64,000 nucleotides of DNA from Parabacteroides johnsonii DSM 18315 (lineage in GTDB: Bacteria > Bacteroidota > Bacteroidia > Bacteroidales > Tannerellaceae). The notes beneath the pieces were generated by a model. The model saw nothing but the letters and a program-made list of their open reading frames with translations. It ran no database searches and was not told the origin of the DNA. Every line of letters starts with the position of its first letter. The first letter of the stretch is position 1. Location: assembly GCF_025151045.1 (NCBI RefSeq), contig NZ_CP102285.1, positions 2,046,001 through 2,110,000 on the forward strand, in the 5' to 3' direction. Positions 42,281 to 51,113 of this stretch are shown here, one piece after another. The position numbers were made by a program, and so were the translations under genes.

Positions 42281-44164
42281 TTAGAAAGTGACATCGATAC
42301 CTCCCATAAAGGTTGCCTTCGGCATTGGGTATCCCGCATTTATCGAATAACGGGTAGCCGTTAGATTTTCACCTTTTATAAAGAGTTTCAATCCCTTATC
42401 CAACGAGCCGAAACGATAAGAAGCACGAGCGTTCAGAACCGTATAGTCCTCTTTTCTATTATCTTCCGGCGTCTTCCCAACCGTAGTATAGAGATCGAAA
42501 ATAGACTGTACACTCATATTAAAAGTAAAGCGTCCAGGCGTATAAGTAGCACTGGCATATAATTTATGTGCCGGAGCCGCTTCTATTTCTTTATTCATAT
42601 ATAAATAACTATAGTTCATATCCAGATTCAAGTTCTTACAGACTTGATAACCAGCTTCGAATTCTATACCTTTATTATAAAATCGCCCGATATTGGACAT
42701 CTGTCGGTTTACAACCGAAATCATGTCTTTACCATCAATATAGAAAGCTGTCAGTTCGGCATGTAAACGATTATCCAATAGGAATTGGCCGATAGACAAT
42801 TCATAAGTCAACATACTTTCCGGTTTCAGGTCCGGATTAGCTTTCGAATAAGGAAGATAAGAAATGTACAATTCACGCAACGTCGGACTTCTATAACCTT
42901 TAGAAAAAGAAGCTTTTATCGTATTTCCTTCAAACGGACGAATTGCAAAACCGGCTTGTGGAACCCACTCTCCCCCGTAAGCACTACTATGTTCATAACG
43001 TACACCGGCATTCAAACTCAAAATATCAAATAAATCCTGCTGCATGATGGCATATCCCGCCACTTCATGGACCGATTTATCGACAACTTCCCCTATCGTA
43101 CCTTTGATCGAATCATTCCAAGCATGTCCTCCCCAGTTTTTATAATCGACACCAGCCGTAAATGTATTCCCTTTCACCAAACGGAAAGACTGGTATAATT
43201 GGATTCCTGTATTGTGATCGTCCGAATAAAATAAAAATGGACTCGGTTGCTCTCCTTCCGAATAGCCATCGTTGATTTTATGATGCCCCCAATTATAGAA
43301 AACACGAAGTGCTCCACTTGTTTTTTCATGGTGATTCTCCAATGCAAAAGAGGTCGTCCCACGTAAGATATGCATTACATGATCGAACTTGGGACTAGTG
43401 ATCATACCGGGATCTTCCGTATTATATTTAGCAAGACTCAAATTTCCAGTTACTTTATAATGATCATCAATCTGGTATCCCAAGTTTGCAAAACCATTCG
43501 TGATGTCAAATTTGGAATCAGGCCGGTGTCCATCTGTACGATCATGATTGACAGATACGAAACTACTGAAATTCCCGACATTATACCCATTGTTAATCAT
43601 ATACTTCTGCGTATTATACGAACCGAACATGACACGTGCCTGTGTCCGTCGTCCCTGCTGTTTATGCTGGCGAGTAATGATATTCACAACCCCTCCCATC
43701 GCATTAGAGCCATATAGTAAAGAACCAGGACCACGGATTACTTCCACACGCTCTATATCCGAAGCCACATAAGTATCAGGCAAAGAATGTCCGAACACTC
43801 CAGCCCATTGCGGCTGCCCATCGAACAACATCAATACCTTATTGCCCTGTCCGACACCACGAATATTCACCGTACCGGCTGATCCAGAAGAAACCCCAAA
43901 CCCGGTAACCCCCTTTTCTGTCACAAACAACCCCGGTATACGTTCTGACAGCACCGGCAACAATGCCGATTCGCTGCTCGCCTCGATCTGCTCCCGATCA
44001 ATCACCGAGATAGTAAGTGGCACACTGCTCCGGTTCACTTGTACCTTATTCGCTGAAATCACAACCCCCTGTAAGTTAATCAGGCTATCGATGGCAGTCG
44101 GATCATTTGCAAAAACCAGAGAACTGCACAAAAGCCCAGAGGCAAGTAAAATTACTTTTTTCAT
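42281..44164 (-). CDS. TonB-dependent receptor (BtuB/CirA-like)
   Basis: 627 residues with a signal peptide (about 1-19). It has a TonB-box region (QGVVISANKVQVN), a plug (about 45-155) with VNIRGVGQGNKVLMLFDGQPQWAG and VEVIRGPGSLLYGSNAMGGVVNIIT, then a 22-strand barrel ending SATF-like in FMGGIDVTF. It is a small-molecule receptor without SusD. Neighbours suggest corrinoid or metal uptake: cobalamin genes lie downstream and a NikR-like regulator 91 nt upstream. No cobalamin riboswitch fits in the 91-bp leader. The ligand is therefore a hypothesis. Confidence 0.88.
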   Translation of the reverse strand: MKKVILLASGLLCSSLVFANDPTAIDSLINLQGVVISANKVQVNRSSVPLTISVIDREQIEASSESALLPVLSERIPGLFVTEKGVTGFGVSSGSAGTVNIRGVGQGNKVLMLFDGQPQWAGVFGHSLPDTYVASDIERVEVIRGPGSLLYGSNAMGGVVNIITRQHKQQGRRTQARVMFGSYNTQKYMINNGYNVGNFSSFVSVNHDRTDGHRPDSKFDITNGFANLGYQIDDHYKVTGNLSLAKYNTEDPGMITSPKFDHVMHILRGTTSFALENHHEKTSGALRVFYNWGHHKINDGYSEGEQPSPFLFYSDDHNTGIQLYQSFRLVKGNTFTAGVDYKNWGGHAWNDSIKGTIGEVVDKSVHEVAGYAIMQQDLFDILSLNAGVRYEHSSAYGGEWVPQAGFAIRPFEGNTIKASFSKGYRSPTLRELYISYLPYSKANPDLKPESMLTYELSIGQFLLDNRLHAELTAFYIDGKDMISVVNRQMSNIGRFYNKGIEFEAGYQVCKNLNLDMNYSYLYMNKEIEAAPAHKLYASATYTPGRFTFNMSVQSIFDLYTTVGKTPEDNRKEDYTVLNARASYRFGSLDKGLKLFIKGENLTATRYSINAGYPMPKATFMGGIDVTF

Positions 44165-44255
44165 ATCTCTTTTTATGTATTAAATTTCTATTGTCAAACC
44201 CTTAATCGTGTCACTTTTTTCGTAATTCGTGCTACCATTCGAATAAAAAATATAT

Positions 44256-44663
44256 CTAATCCGCCCGACTCATAACTAACTTGCCATGTTTAAGTCCCTT
44301 TATCGTAGTCAGCCGGTCCGACAGTTCGGTCAAACGATAGGCCGTACCCATCACAGTTGCGATGTGCAGACAGAAATTCCGGTTCACATAATATTGGGAA
44401 GAGGACAAGATAACATCCTGATAATTTTGTTGAATATCGGCAATCCGGGAAGCAATCTCCTTTTTTACCTGATCATACATAAGGATAATCGTACCTGCCA
44501 CGATATGGTTACACTGCCATTTCTTTTCAGCGACATTCTTCTCCACCAGAAAACGGATAGCCTGCGAACGGTTGGCAAAACCATTCTCGTTCACATATTG
44601 GTCCAAAGATTCCAATAAATTATCTTCTAAGGAGACTCCAAAACGCTTTAAAGACATATACAA
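44256..44663 (-). CDS. NikR-like ribbon-helix-helix regulator with altered metal site
   Basis: 135 residues; a start two codons later is possible. The N-terminal RHH domain (about 3-50, KRFGVSLEDNLLESLDQYV and NRSQAIRFLV) and the C-terminal ACT-like domain (about 55-135, GTIILMYDQVKKEIASRI) align with NikR throughout. Of the four Ni(II) ligands of E. coli NikR (His76, His87, His89, Cys95), only the Cys is clearly kept; the three His positions read Gln, Gln and Tyr in my alignment. It probably represses itself and the TonB receptor from the dyad at 44691-44717, but the signal sensed may not be nickel. Confidence 0.82.
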   Translation of the reverse strand: MYMSLKRFGVSLEDNLLESLDQYVNENGFANRSQAIRFLVEKNVAEKKWQCNHIVAGTIILMYDQVKKEIASRIADIQQNYQDVILSSSQYYVNRNFCLHIATVMGTAYRLTELSDRLTTIKGLKHGKLVMSRAD

Positions 44664-44690
44664 CTTTTTATTAAAATTTCGGGCGTAAAG

Positions 44691-44717
44691 ATAATATATT
44701 TTGTGAAAACATATTAT
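44691..44717. promoter_or_regulatory. Candidate operator of the NikR-like regulator
   Basis: A 27-bp near-perfect dyad, ATAATATATTTT-GTG-AAAACATATTAT, centred at 44704, 28 nt before the regulator start. It overlaps a -7-like TATCTTTA on the minus strand, where bound protein would block polymerase. The known NikR operator GTATGA-N16-TCATAC differs in sequence but has a similar span. Confidence 0.6.
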
Positions 44718-44869
44718 ATTATTTGATAATAACTCCTTATTGTCCGACCGGTAATTATTGCTAAAGAATTTGTATTATAATAAAAAGAGATTTTTTCAGG
44801 AATCTGTAAAATCTTTTCCATCACTTTATTTGTTATACTAATAATCAGTCAGTTATAAAGATTAAGAAT

Positions 44870-45619
44870 ATGAAAAAAATAGTATTACTTCGCCATGGCG
44901 AAAGTGTTTGGAATAAAGAAAACCGTTTTACCGGATGGACAGATGTCGATCTTACCGAAAAGGGTATAAAAGAAGCGACAAAAGCCGGTAGTTTGTTGAA
45001 AGAGAAAGGATTCAAATTCGACAAAGCCTATACATCTTACCTAAAACGTGCTGTTAAAACCCTGAACTGCGTTCTTGACCGCATGGATCAGGACTGGATC
45101 CCTGTAGAAAAAAGTTGGCGGCTGAATGAGAAACATTATGGTTCATTGCAAGGACTGAACAAAAGTGAGACAGCCGAAAAATATGGAGACGAACAAGTCC
45201 TGATCTGGCGAAGGAGTTATGACATTGCTCCCCAGCCCCTGAAAGAAGACGACCCACGCAACCCACGTTTCGAACTCCGTTATAAAGATGTACCCGATAA
45301 CGAGCTTCCCCGTACCGAATCACTGAAAGATACGGTAGAACGAATTCTGCCTTATTGGAAAGAGGTGATCTTCCCTTCGCTTAAAACATCCGATGAGATA
45401 TTGGTAGCCGCTCATGGGAATAGTCTGCGCGGGATCATCAAATATTTGAAGAACATTCCAGACGATGAGATCGTACACCTCAATCTGCCGACAGCCATAC
45501 CATATGTATTTGAGTTCGACGATAGTCTGACTTTAGTGAAGGATTATTTCCTCGGTGATCCGGAAGAAATCAAAAAACTAATGGATGCCGTAGCTAATCA
45601 GGGGAAAAAGGCGAAATAA
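44870..45619 (+). CDS. gpmA: 2,3-Bisphosphoglycerate-dependent phosphoglycerate mutase
   Basis: 249 residues, the usual length. [20 protein letters not shown] (about 5-24) holds the catalytic His, ERYG-type [16 protein letters not shown] (about 85-100) the Glu, and [10 protein letters not shown] (about 183-192) the second His. It interconverts 3- and 2-phosphoglycerate in glycolysis and gluconeogenesis. It is a single-gene unit with no clear standard promoter boxes in the 206-bp gap before it. Confidence 0.95.
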   Translation: MKKIVLLRHGESVWNKENRFTGWTDVDLTEKGIKEATKAGSLLKEKGFKFDKAYTSYLKRAVKTLNCVLDRMDQDWIPVEKSWRLNEKHYGSLQGLNKSETAEKYGDEQVLIWRRSYDIAPQPLKEDDPRNPRFELRYKDVPDNELPRTESLKDTVERILPYWKEVIFPSLKTSDEILVAAHGNSLRGIIKYLKNIPDDEIVHLNLPTAIPYVFEFDDSLTLVKDYFLGDPEEIKKLMDAVANQGKKAK

Positions 45620-45642
45620 TAATTATTTGATTAAAGACAAAG

Positions 45643-45703
45643 AATGTTCCCGGGTATCCCTCCAAAACTTTATCCCCTTTTTATTTCAATGCCCGGGAGC
45701 ATT
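45643..45703 (+). terminator. Long-loop hairpin after gpmA, possible terminator
   Basis: AATGTTCCCGGG (45643-45654) and CCCGGGAGCATT (45692-45703) form a 12-bp stem with one wobble around a 37-nt loop. No T run follows, so it may instead shield the mRNA end. A shorter hairpin with Ts (AAACTGC/GCAGTTT near 45908-45923) lies further on. Confidence 0.45.
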
Positions 45704-45767
45704 TCAGAAAGCACTTCTTGCTTATTGTCATATTTATCTCAATACCCGTTGGTCCAAATCGAAACAA

Positions 45768-45837
45768 TAGCACATAAAATTTGATTTTATACCCCATATA
45801 TTTCAAATTAGCCGCAGGGGTAATATTTTTTAACAAA
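45768..45837 (+). repeat. TACCCC/22-bp element, copy 3
   Basis: Boxes TAGCAC (45768), TACCCC (45790) and CCGCAG (45812) are 22 bp apart, followed by the invariant 20-bp block (45818-45837). It points toward the EamA gene, whose -7 box is 179 bp away. Besides this, the hairpins noted and that -7 box, the gap 45704-46044 shows nothing clear. Confidence 0.7.
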
Positions 45838-46016
45838 CACGTTATCACATAATTCTATAATTATCAAGCAAATATAAACATACGACCTTATTATAGGGGT
45901 TATTGTAAACTGCAGCAGTTTTTCTCCCTCTGTCCAGCTCCCTCAAAAGGGAGAGATACAAGGGTGCGAAACTATAATTGTAGGGTTTAACGGAACAAAA
46001 AACACCAAATATATAT

Positions 46017-46024
46017 TACATTTG
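46017..46024 (+). promoter_or_regulatory. -7 box of the first EamA transporter gene
   Basis: TACATTTG, 20 nt before the start codon. There is no clear -33 box. Confidence 0.5.
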
Positions 46025-46044
46025 CACCTCAAATTCTACATGAC

Positions 46045-46983
46045 ATGAATGCAAAGGTAAAAGGATATTTTTTGGGAGCGATCGCCGCTGCAACTTACGG
46101 AACTAACCCATTGTTTGCTCTTCCATTATATAAAGACGGGATGGACCCTGATTCGGTTCTTTTTTTCAGGTACTTATTCGCAATTCCCATACTTGGCATG
46201 ATGATAAAAGGGAGAGGGAGAAGTTTCAAAGTAGAACGTAAAGCAGTAGCTCCACTGATTGTCATGGGACTGTTGGTCGCCTTTTCTTCACTTGCCTTGT
46301 TCCAAAGTTACAATTATATGGAAGTCGGGATTGCCTCGACACTTCTTTTCGTCTACCCGATCATGGTCGCATTGATCATGGCACTTGTCTTCAAAGAGAA
46401 ACTGACCTTGCAAACAGTCTTTTGCATCTTATTGGCATTGGCAGGTATCGGTCTGCTCTATAAAAGCAGTGACGGCACGACGCTCAATCTTACCGGTGTC
46501 TTGCTGGTCATGGCTTCAGCCCTCTCCTATGCCATCTATATAATAGGTGTGAACCAGTCGACACTAAAAACCGTAGCTACACTCCCACTGACTTTTTACA
46601 TACTACTTTTCGGCGTATCCCTGTTTTTAGTCCGTGTCGGATTCGGGAAAGACCTCTATATCGTAGACAAATGGTATCTTTGGGGAAATCTGATCGCACT
46701 TGCCGTCTTTCCGACCGCCATCTCATTCCTTTGTACAACCAGCGCTGTCCAATATATCGGCTCGACACCGACAGCCATACTGGGAGCACTCGAACCGGTC
46801 ACAGCTGTATTTTTCGGGGTAGCTGTGTTCGGAGAAGCCTTGACACCAAGGATCGGTTGCGGGATATTATTAATCATTCTTGCCGTGACGATCATCATTG
46901 CGGGCAGCAATATCACAAGCCATTTGATCCGTTTCAGGAAGCTCTTCCCTCGGTTGCCGATCAAAAGAAAACGGCTAAATTAA
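46045..46983 (+). CDS. EamA/DMT family transporter
   Basis: 312 residues with ten transmembrane helices in two EamA repeats (about 6-138 and 150-290); FFRYLFAIPILGMM and YPIMVALIMALVFKEKLTLQ in repeat 1 and LGALEPVTAVFFGVAVFGEALT in repeat 2 are typical. It moves small metabolites across the inner membrane, usually as exporter; the substrate is unknown. It is clearly related to the gene cut at the window end (MKVKGFLYGLIASATFG against KVKGYFLGAIAAATYG). A basic tail after the last helix is slightly long. Confidence 0.9.
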   Translation: MNAKVKGYFLGAIAAATYGTNPLFALPLYKDGMDPDSVLFFRYLFAIPILGMMIKGRGRSFKVERKAVAPLIVMGLLVAFSSLALFQSYNYMEVGIASTLLFVYPIMVALIMALVFKEKLTLQTVFCILLALAGIGLLYKSSDGTTLNLTGVLLVMASALSYAIYIIGVNQSTLKTVATLPLTFYILLFGVSLFLVRVGFGKDLYIVDKWYLWGNLIALAVFPTAISFLCTTSAVQYIGSTPTAILGALEPVTAVFFGVAVFGEALTPRIGCGILLIILAVTIIIAGSNITSHLIRFRKLFPRLPIKRKRLN

Positions 46984-47074
46984 TATTGTCAATCTAAACA
47001 AAACGTAGCGCTACCTGTTTTTTTATTGAAAGACGTCTTTAATTAATTACAACTTAAAAAAACACAGAATTGAA

Positions 47075-47956
47075 ATGAAACGTATATTTTTAACAGTAGC
47101 GCTCGCAATGGGAAGCCTTGCCGGCTATAGCCAAACAGATGATAAAGGTTATGAAGAGGGAAAATGGGTATTGAAAGGTATCACTGGTATAAATATGTCA
47201 CAAACAGCCGTCAGCAACTGGTCGGCCGGTGGTGAAAACTCTTTTGCCGGAAATGCCTATCTGAACGGTTCGCTTACGCATAAAAGCGGGAATTGGCTAT
47301 GGATCAGCAATCTCGGACTGGACTACGGATTGACGAAGACAAAATCACAGGGCGTACAGAAAACATCCGACAAGATCGCTTTCTCCACCCAGTTAGGCTA
47401 CCAGGCAAGCGAAAAATGGTATTACACGGCGATGGCCGACCTCAACACCCAGTTCTATAAAGGTTATAATTATCCGGATAAATCGCATTATATCTCCAAA
47501 TTCTTTGCTCCCGCCTATTCCAATATTTCTTTAGGTATGGATTTCCGTCCAAAAAGCAATTATTCCCTCTACCTCTCCCCAATCGCTGGAAAACTAACAT
47601 TTGTGGAAGATGACTATCTATCCAAAGAAGGAGCGTTCGGTGTCGATCCCGGCGACCGTTTCAGGGCGGAGATCGGAGCTTATATCAAGGCAAAAGCAGA
47701 GCAAAAGATCATGGAGAACGTGAATCTGATCACAAGCGTAGACTTTTTCACCCCCTATGACAAACAGTTCGGCAATGTAGACGTGAACTGGGATGTCCTG
47801 ATCAACATGAAAATTAACAAATACCTCAGTGCTACGCTCAACACCACGCTCAAATACGACAACGACGTGAAAACCTTTAATGATGAAGGCGAAAAACACG
47901 GTGCTAAAGTTCAGTTCAAAGAGGTTTTAGGTATCGGCGTAGCTTATAATTTCTGA
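47075..47956 (+). CDS. DUF3078 family outer-membrane protein
   Basis: 293 residues with a signal peptide (about 1-19, LAGYSQ). KWVLKGITGINMSQTAVSNWSAGGENSFAGNAYL and the alternating polar/hydrophobic strands through the rest fit the Bacteroidetes DUF3078 family, predicted to be a small beta-barrel; the last residues GIGVAYNF end in an aromatic, as barrel proteins do. The function is not known. It is a single gene; an upstream GTAGCGCTAC palindrome has too small a loop to be a terminator. Confidence 0.85.
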   Translation: MKRIFLTVALAMGSLAGYSQTDDKGYEEGKWVLKGITGINMSQTAVSNWSAGGENSFAGNAYLNGSLTHKSGNWLWISNLGLDYGLTKTKSQGVQKTSDKIAFSTQLGYQASEKWYYTAMADLNTQFYKGYNYPDKSHYISKFFAPAYSNISLGMDFRPKSNYSLYLSPIAGKLTFVEDDYLSKEGAFGVDPGDRFRAEIGAYIKAKAEQKIMENVNLITSVDFFTPYDKQFGNVDVNWDVLINMKINKYLSATLNTTLKYDNDVKTFNDEGEKHGAKVQFKEVLGIGVAYNF

Positions 47957-48007
47957 TAAAAAGCGGATAGTTGCCTCTCTTTTTTCAAAAAAACCCGCCG
48001 TAATCGG

Positions 48008-48037
48008 TTGCAGTATTCAAAGAAAGGAGTAAATTTG
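48008..48037 (+). promoter_or_regulatory. Promoter of pheS
   Basis: TTG (48008-48010), 19 nt, TAAATTTG (48030-48037), 26 nt before the start codon. Confidence 0.75.
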
Positions 48038-48063
48038 CACGTTGAAAATAAAAATGATTAGAA

Positions 48064-49083
48064 ATGATCAATAAGATTAACGCTCTGCTTAAGGAAATAG
48101 AGAACCTGAAAGCGGCAAACGCTGAAGAACTGGAAGTATTACGCATTAAATACCTCAGCAAAAAGGGTGAAATATCCTTGCTGATGAACGATTTCCGCAA
48201 TGTAGCGGCAGATCAGAAGCGTGAAGTCGGCCAGCACCTCAACAAACTGAAAGAGGCAACCCAAAATAGAATAAACGAGCTGAAAGCCAGCTTCGAGAAT
48301 GTACAGACGACGAACGATGACATCGACCTCACCCGTACAGCCTATCCTATCGAATTAGGTACCCGCCATCCGCTTTCACTCGTAAAGAAAGAAATCTGCG
48401 ACATTTTCGGACGTTTAGGATTCAGCATTGCTGAAGGACCGGAAATCGAAGACGACTGGCATGTGTTCTCTTCTCTGAATTTTGCAGAAGACCACCCTGC
48501 CCGCGACATGCAGGATACTTTTTTTATTCAACATAATCCGGATGTATTGCTTCGCACACATACTTCTTCCGTACAGACACGTGTCATGGAGAACCAAGAG
48601 CCTCCTATCCGTATCATCTGTCCGGGACGTGTATATCGTAACGAAGCGATTTCCTATCGCGCACACTGTTTCTTCCATCAGGTAGAAGCCTTGTATGTGG
48701 ACAAAAACGTTTCTTTCGCCGACCTGAAACAGGCATTACTGTTCTTCGCCAAAGAAATGTTCAGCGCAGATACGAAAATCCGCTTGCGCCCGTCTTATTT
48801 CCCGTTCACCGAACCTTCTGCCGAAATGGATATTTCTTGTAATATCTGCGGGGGAAAAGGTTGCCCGTTCTGTAAAGGAACCGGTTGGGTAGAAATCCTC
48901 GGTTGCGGTATGGTAGATCCGAATGTACTTGAAAACTGCGGTATCGACAGCAAAGTATATTCCGGTTATGCTTTAGGAATGGGTATCGAGCGTATAACAA
49001 ACCTGAAATACCAAGTAAAAGACTTACGCATGTTCTCCGAAAACGATGTCCGTTTCCTGAGACAGTTTGAGTCAGCCAATTAA
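48064..49083 (+). CDS. pheS: Phenylalanine--tRNA ligase alpha subunit
   Basis: 339 residues, the normal length. The N-terminal coiled coil (about 1-90) precedes the class II catalytic core. Motif 2 is IICPGRVYRNEAISYRAHCFFHQVEALYVD and motif 3 is GYALGMGIERITNLKY (about 300-315). With PheT it charges tRNA-Phe; pheT is not in this window, so the subunits are unlinked here. The downstream gene crcB is separated by a GC-rich hairpin. Confidence 0.96.
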   Translation: MINKINALLKEIENLKAANAEELEVLRIKYLSKKGEISLLMNDFRNVAADQKREVGQHLNKLKEATQNRINELKASFENVQTTNDDIDLTRTAYPIELGTRHPLSLVKKEICDIFGRLGFSIAEGPEIEDDWHVFSSLNFAEDHPARDMQDTFFIQHNPDVLLRTHTSSVQTRVMENQEPPIRIICPGRVYRNEAISYRAHCFFHQVEALYVDKNVSFADLKQALLFFAKEMFSADTKIRLRPSYFPFTEPSAEMDISCNICGGKGCPFCKGTGWVEILGCGMVDPNVLENCGIDSKVYSGYALGMGIERITNLKYQVKDLRMFSENDVRFLRQFESAN

Positions 49084-49109
49084 GTTGAGAACCTAAATCA
49101 TTTACCATC

Positions 49110-49138
49110 TTCCCCGGGTCCTTAACCAGCCCGGGGAA
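49110..49138 (+). terminator. GC-rich hairpin after pheS
   Basis: TTCCCCGGG and CCCGGGGAA form a 9-bp perfect stem with an 11-nt loop, 26 nt after the stop. As follow rather than Ts on the plus strand, so termination is likely but not textbook. Confidence 0.5.
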
Positions 49139-49162
49139 AAACACACTAAAAACGTAAATGGT

Positions 49163-49549
49163 ATGATAAAGGTTTTACTACTTATAACAGGAGGGGCAAT
49201 CGGCACGGTATTCCGCTATGGAGTTTCCACGTGGATACAGCGTTCGATGCTACACTCCTTCCCTTTCGGGATACTTTCGGTCAATGTGATCGGCTCTTTT
49301 CTGATCGGCTTCTGCTGGAGTATAGCCGAAACTTGTAATCTATCTGCGGGCGCAAGAGTATTCCTCTTCACCGGACTGTTCGGCGGATTTACCACATTCT
49401 CTTCGTTTGCACTGGATACGATGTCGCTGATGAAAACAGGCGAATATAAGTTGGCACTTTTGAATCTGCTCGCCAGCAATGTATTAGGATTGTTAGCCGT
49501 ATTCTCCGGACTGCTTCTTGGTAAAAATTTCATGTCACTAATAAAATAA
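49163..49549 (+). CDS. crcB: Fluoride exporter Fluc/CrcB
   Basis: 128 residues, four transmembrane helices. GGAIGTVFRYGVS, NVIGSFLIGF (Asn of the pore) and GLFGGFTTFSSFALD (the central Na+ site and Phe track) are the family marks. As a dual-topology dimer it passes fluoride out of the cell. The 79-bp leader lacks a fluoride riboswitch pattern. It starts an apparent plus-strand set with nth (gap 3 nt) and a protein of unknown function. Confidence 0.94.
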   Translation: MIKVLLLITGGAIGTVFRYGVSTWIQRSMLHSFPFGILSVNVIGSFLIGFCWSIAETCNLSAGARVFLFTGLFGGFTTFSSFALDTMSLMKTGEYKLALLNLLASNVLGLLAVFSGLLLGKNFMSLIK

Positions 49550-49552
49550 GAT

Positions 49553-50197
49553 ATGCGTAAAGAGGAACGATATAAAGGAGTCTTGAACTGGTTCAACGAA
49601 AATGTGCCGGTCGCTGAAACGGAATTGCATTACGACAACCCGTATCAGTTGCTTATCGCCGTGATCCTGTCCGCCCAATGTACAGACAAACGGGTGAATA
49701 TGATCACTCCCGCCCTCTTCCGGGATTTTCCGACTCCCGAAGTTATGGCCGCTTCCACCCCGGAAGTGATCTTCGAATATATCCGGAGCATCTCTTATCC
49801 CAACAATAAATCGAAACATTTAGTCGGCATGGCAAAGATGCTGATGTCCGATTTCGGCGGTGTCGTACCATCCGATATCGACGAGTTGCAAAAGTTGCCT
49901 GGCGTAGGCCGCAAGACGGCCAATGTCATTGCCTCAGTCGTCTACAACAAGCCAGCAATGGCTGTCGACACACATGTGTTTCGCGTAGCCAACCGTATCG
50001 GCCTGACAAACAACAGTAAAACTCCGTTGGAAACAGAAAAGGAGCTGGTGAAGCACATCCCGGAGGAACAAATCCCGATCGCCCATCACTGGCTGATCCT
50101 ACATGGACGTTACACCTGCATTGCACGCAAGCCCAAATGTGAAGAATGCGGGCTCAAACCTTGGTGTAAATATTTCCTGAGTCCCAAGAAAACATAA
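49553..50197 (+). CDS. nth: Endonuclease III
   Basis: 214 residues. The helix-hairpin-helix LQKLPGVGRKTANVIASVV holds the catalytic Lys (about 124), AVDTHVFRVANRIGL the catalytic Asp (about 142), and CIARKPKCEECGLKPWC (about 187-203) the four-Cys site for a [4Fe-4S] cluster. It removes oxidised pyrimidines from DNA and cuts abasic sites. It is 3 nt after crcB and 6 nt before the next gene, so it is likely co-transcribed with both. Confidence 0.95.
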   Translation: MRKEERYKGVLNWFNENVPVAETELHYDNPYQLLIAVILSAQCTDKRVNMITPALFRDFPTPEVMAASTPEVIFEYIRSISYPNNKSKHLVGMAKMLMSDFGGVVPSDIDELQKLPGVGRKTANVIASVVYNKPAMAVDTHVFRVANRIGLTNNSKTPLETEKELVKHIPEEQIPIAHHWLILHGRYTCIARKPKCEECGLKPWCKYFLSPKKT

Positions 50198-50203
50198 CGC
50201 ACA

Positions 50204-51103
50204 ATGAAAGCTGACAAGCGGGAAATAGTGACATTCGTTATAGCTGCTCTCGCTACGCTGGTGGCAGTCTGGTTCTTTTTAAGCAAAATGCAAAAAGAGA
50301 AAGAGACGGTGCGGACTGATCTATATACCTTAGTCGCCCCGGCATCGGATGCGATCCTGAGTGTAAATCGCCCTGCCGCTTTCACAAAATATATCTTATC
50401 CCGGAATTCGGAACGGGATGCTTTCGCCTCAAAGGTCCCGGATATCTATCTTTCCATCATCCAAAACAACCGCGATCTTCCGTGGCTGCTTCTCTCTTTC
50501 CATCCCCAGGGAGTCGTCTTTTACGCACAGGCGGGAAACAGCCTCGCAGGTCGGATAGAGAAAAATACATTGCAAAAGTCTTTCGGCTCATTCGCCCCAC
50601 AAAAGCAGAAAAGGAACGGCATCACTTTTACCTATTACCCGGACGCCGGAAACCGTTTTTTCGGTTATTACCAGCACGAAGGCATATGGGTGGCAAGTTA
50701 CAGCAAGAAGTTGCTCGAAGAAGTAGCCCAAATCCAACGAAACCGGCAAAGCTACCTGTTTCCCGACCAAGATCGCCTGCGCCATTCATTCGATCGGAAC
50801 GCTCCGTTGAACCTGATGGTACAATCGGACAGCCTCGACCTCTACATCTCCCTCCCCGATTCGGCCGAATGGCGTATCCGGAAAGAATGGGTAGGCGCCG
50901 ACCTTTTCATGAACAAAAATCATCTTTGTTATTTCGGTAGCCTCCCTTATAATTCGGCCGCCGACAGTTTATATACATTTTTAGGCGACACGCTGGCACT
51001 ACGACTGGAACAGGCCTTTCCGCAATTCGAGGTTTCCAACCAAACGACACGGGAGAATGGCCGGGTGTTTTATACGGGATGTTTTATTTCTAAGGATCAA
51101 TAA
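50204..51103 (+). CDS. Membrane-anchored protein of unknown function
   Basis: 299 residues with one N-terminal transmembrane helix (about 9-27, VTFVIAALATLVAVWFFL) and a periplasmic remainder, since no further membrane segment is visible. The body is rich in beta-strand patterns and aromatic residues (FGYYQHEGIWVASYSKKLLEEV, about 145-166). I do not recognise the family with confidence; a DUF3352-like relation is possible. It lies 6 nt after nth and faces pncC 10 nt away, tail to tail. Confidence 0.7.
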   Translation: MKADKREIVTFVIAALATLVAVWFFLSKMQKEKETVRTDLYTLVAPASDAILSVNRPAAFTKYILSRNSERDAFASKVPDIYLSIIQNNRDLPWLLLSFHPQGVVFYAQAGNSLAGRIEKNTLQKSFGSFAPQKQKRNGITFTYYPDAGNRFFGYYQHEGIWVASYSKKLLEEVAQIQRNRQSYLFPDQDRLRHSFDRNAPLNLMVQSDSLDLYISLPDSAEWRIRKEWVGADLFMNKNHLCYFGSLPYNSAADSLYTFLGDTLALRLEQAFPQFEVSNQTTRENGRVFYTGCFISKDQ

Positions 51104-51113
51104 TGGAAAATAT

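Noticed and set aside
44165-44255. Cobalamin riboswitch before the TonB receptor
   Set aside because: The 91-bp leader is too short and has no B12-box-like sequence.
46995-47030. GTAGCGCTAC palindrome followed by Ts as a terminator
   Set aside because: The palindrome has no room for a loop larger than two bases once paired; a stable hairpin is unlikely.
49084-49162. Fluoride riboswitch before crcB
   Set aside because: The gap holds the GC-rich hairpin of pheS and no match to the fluoride aptamer core.
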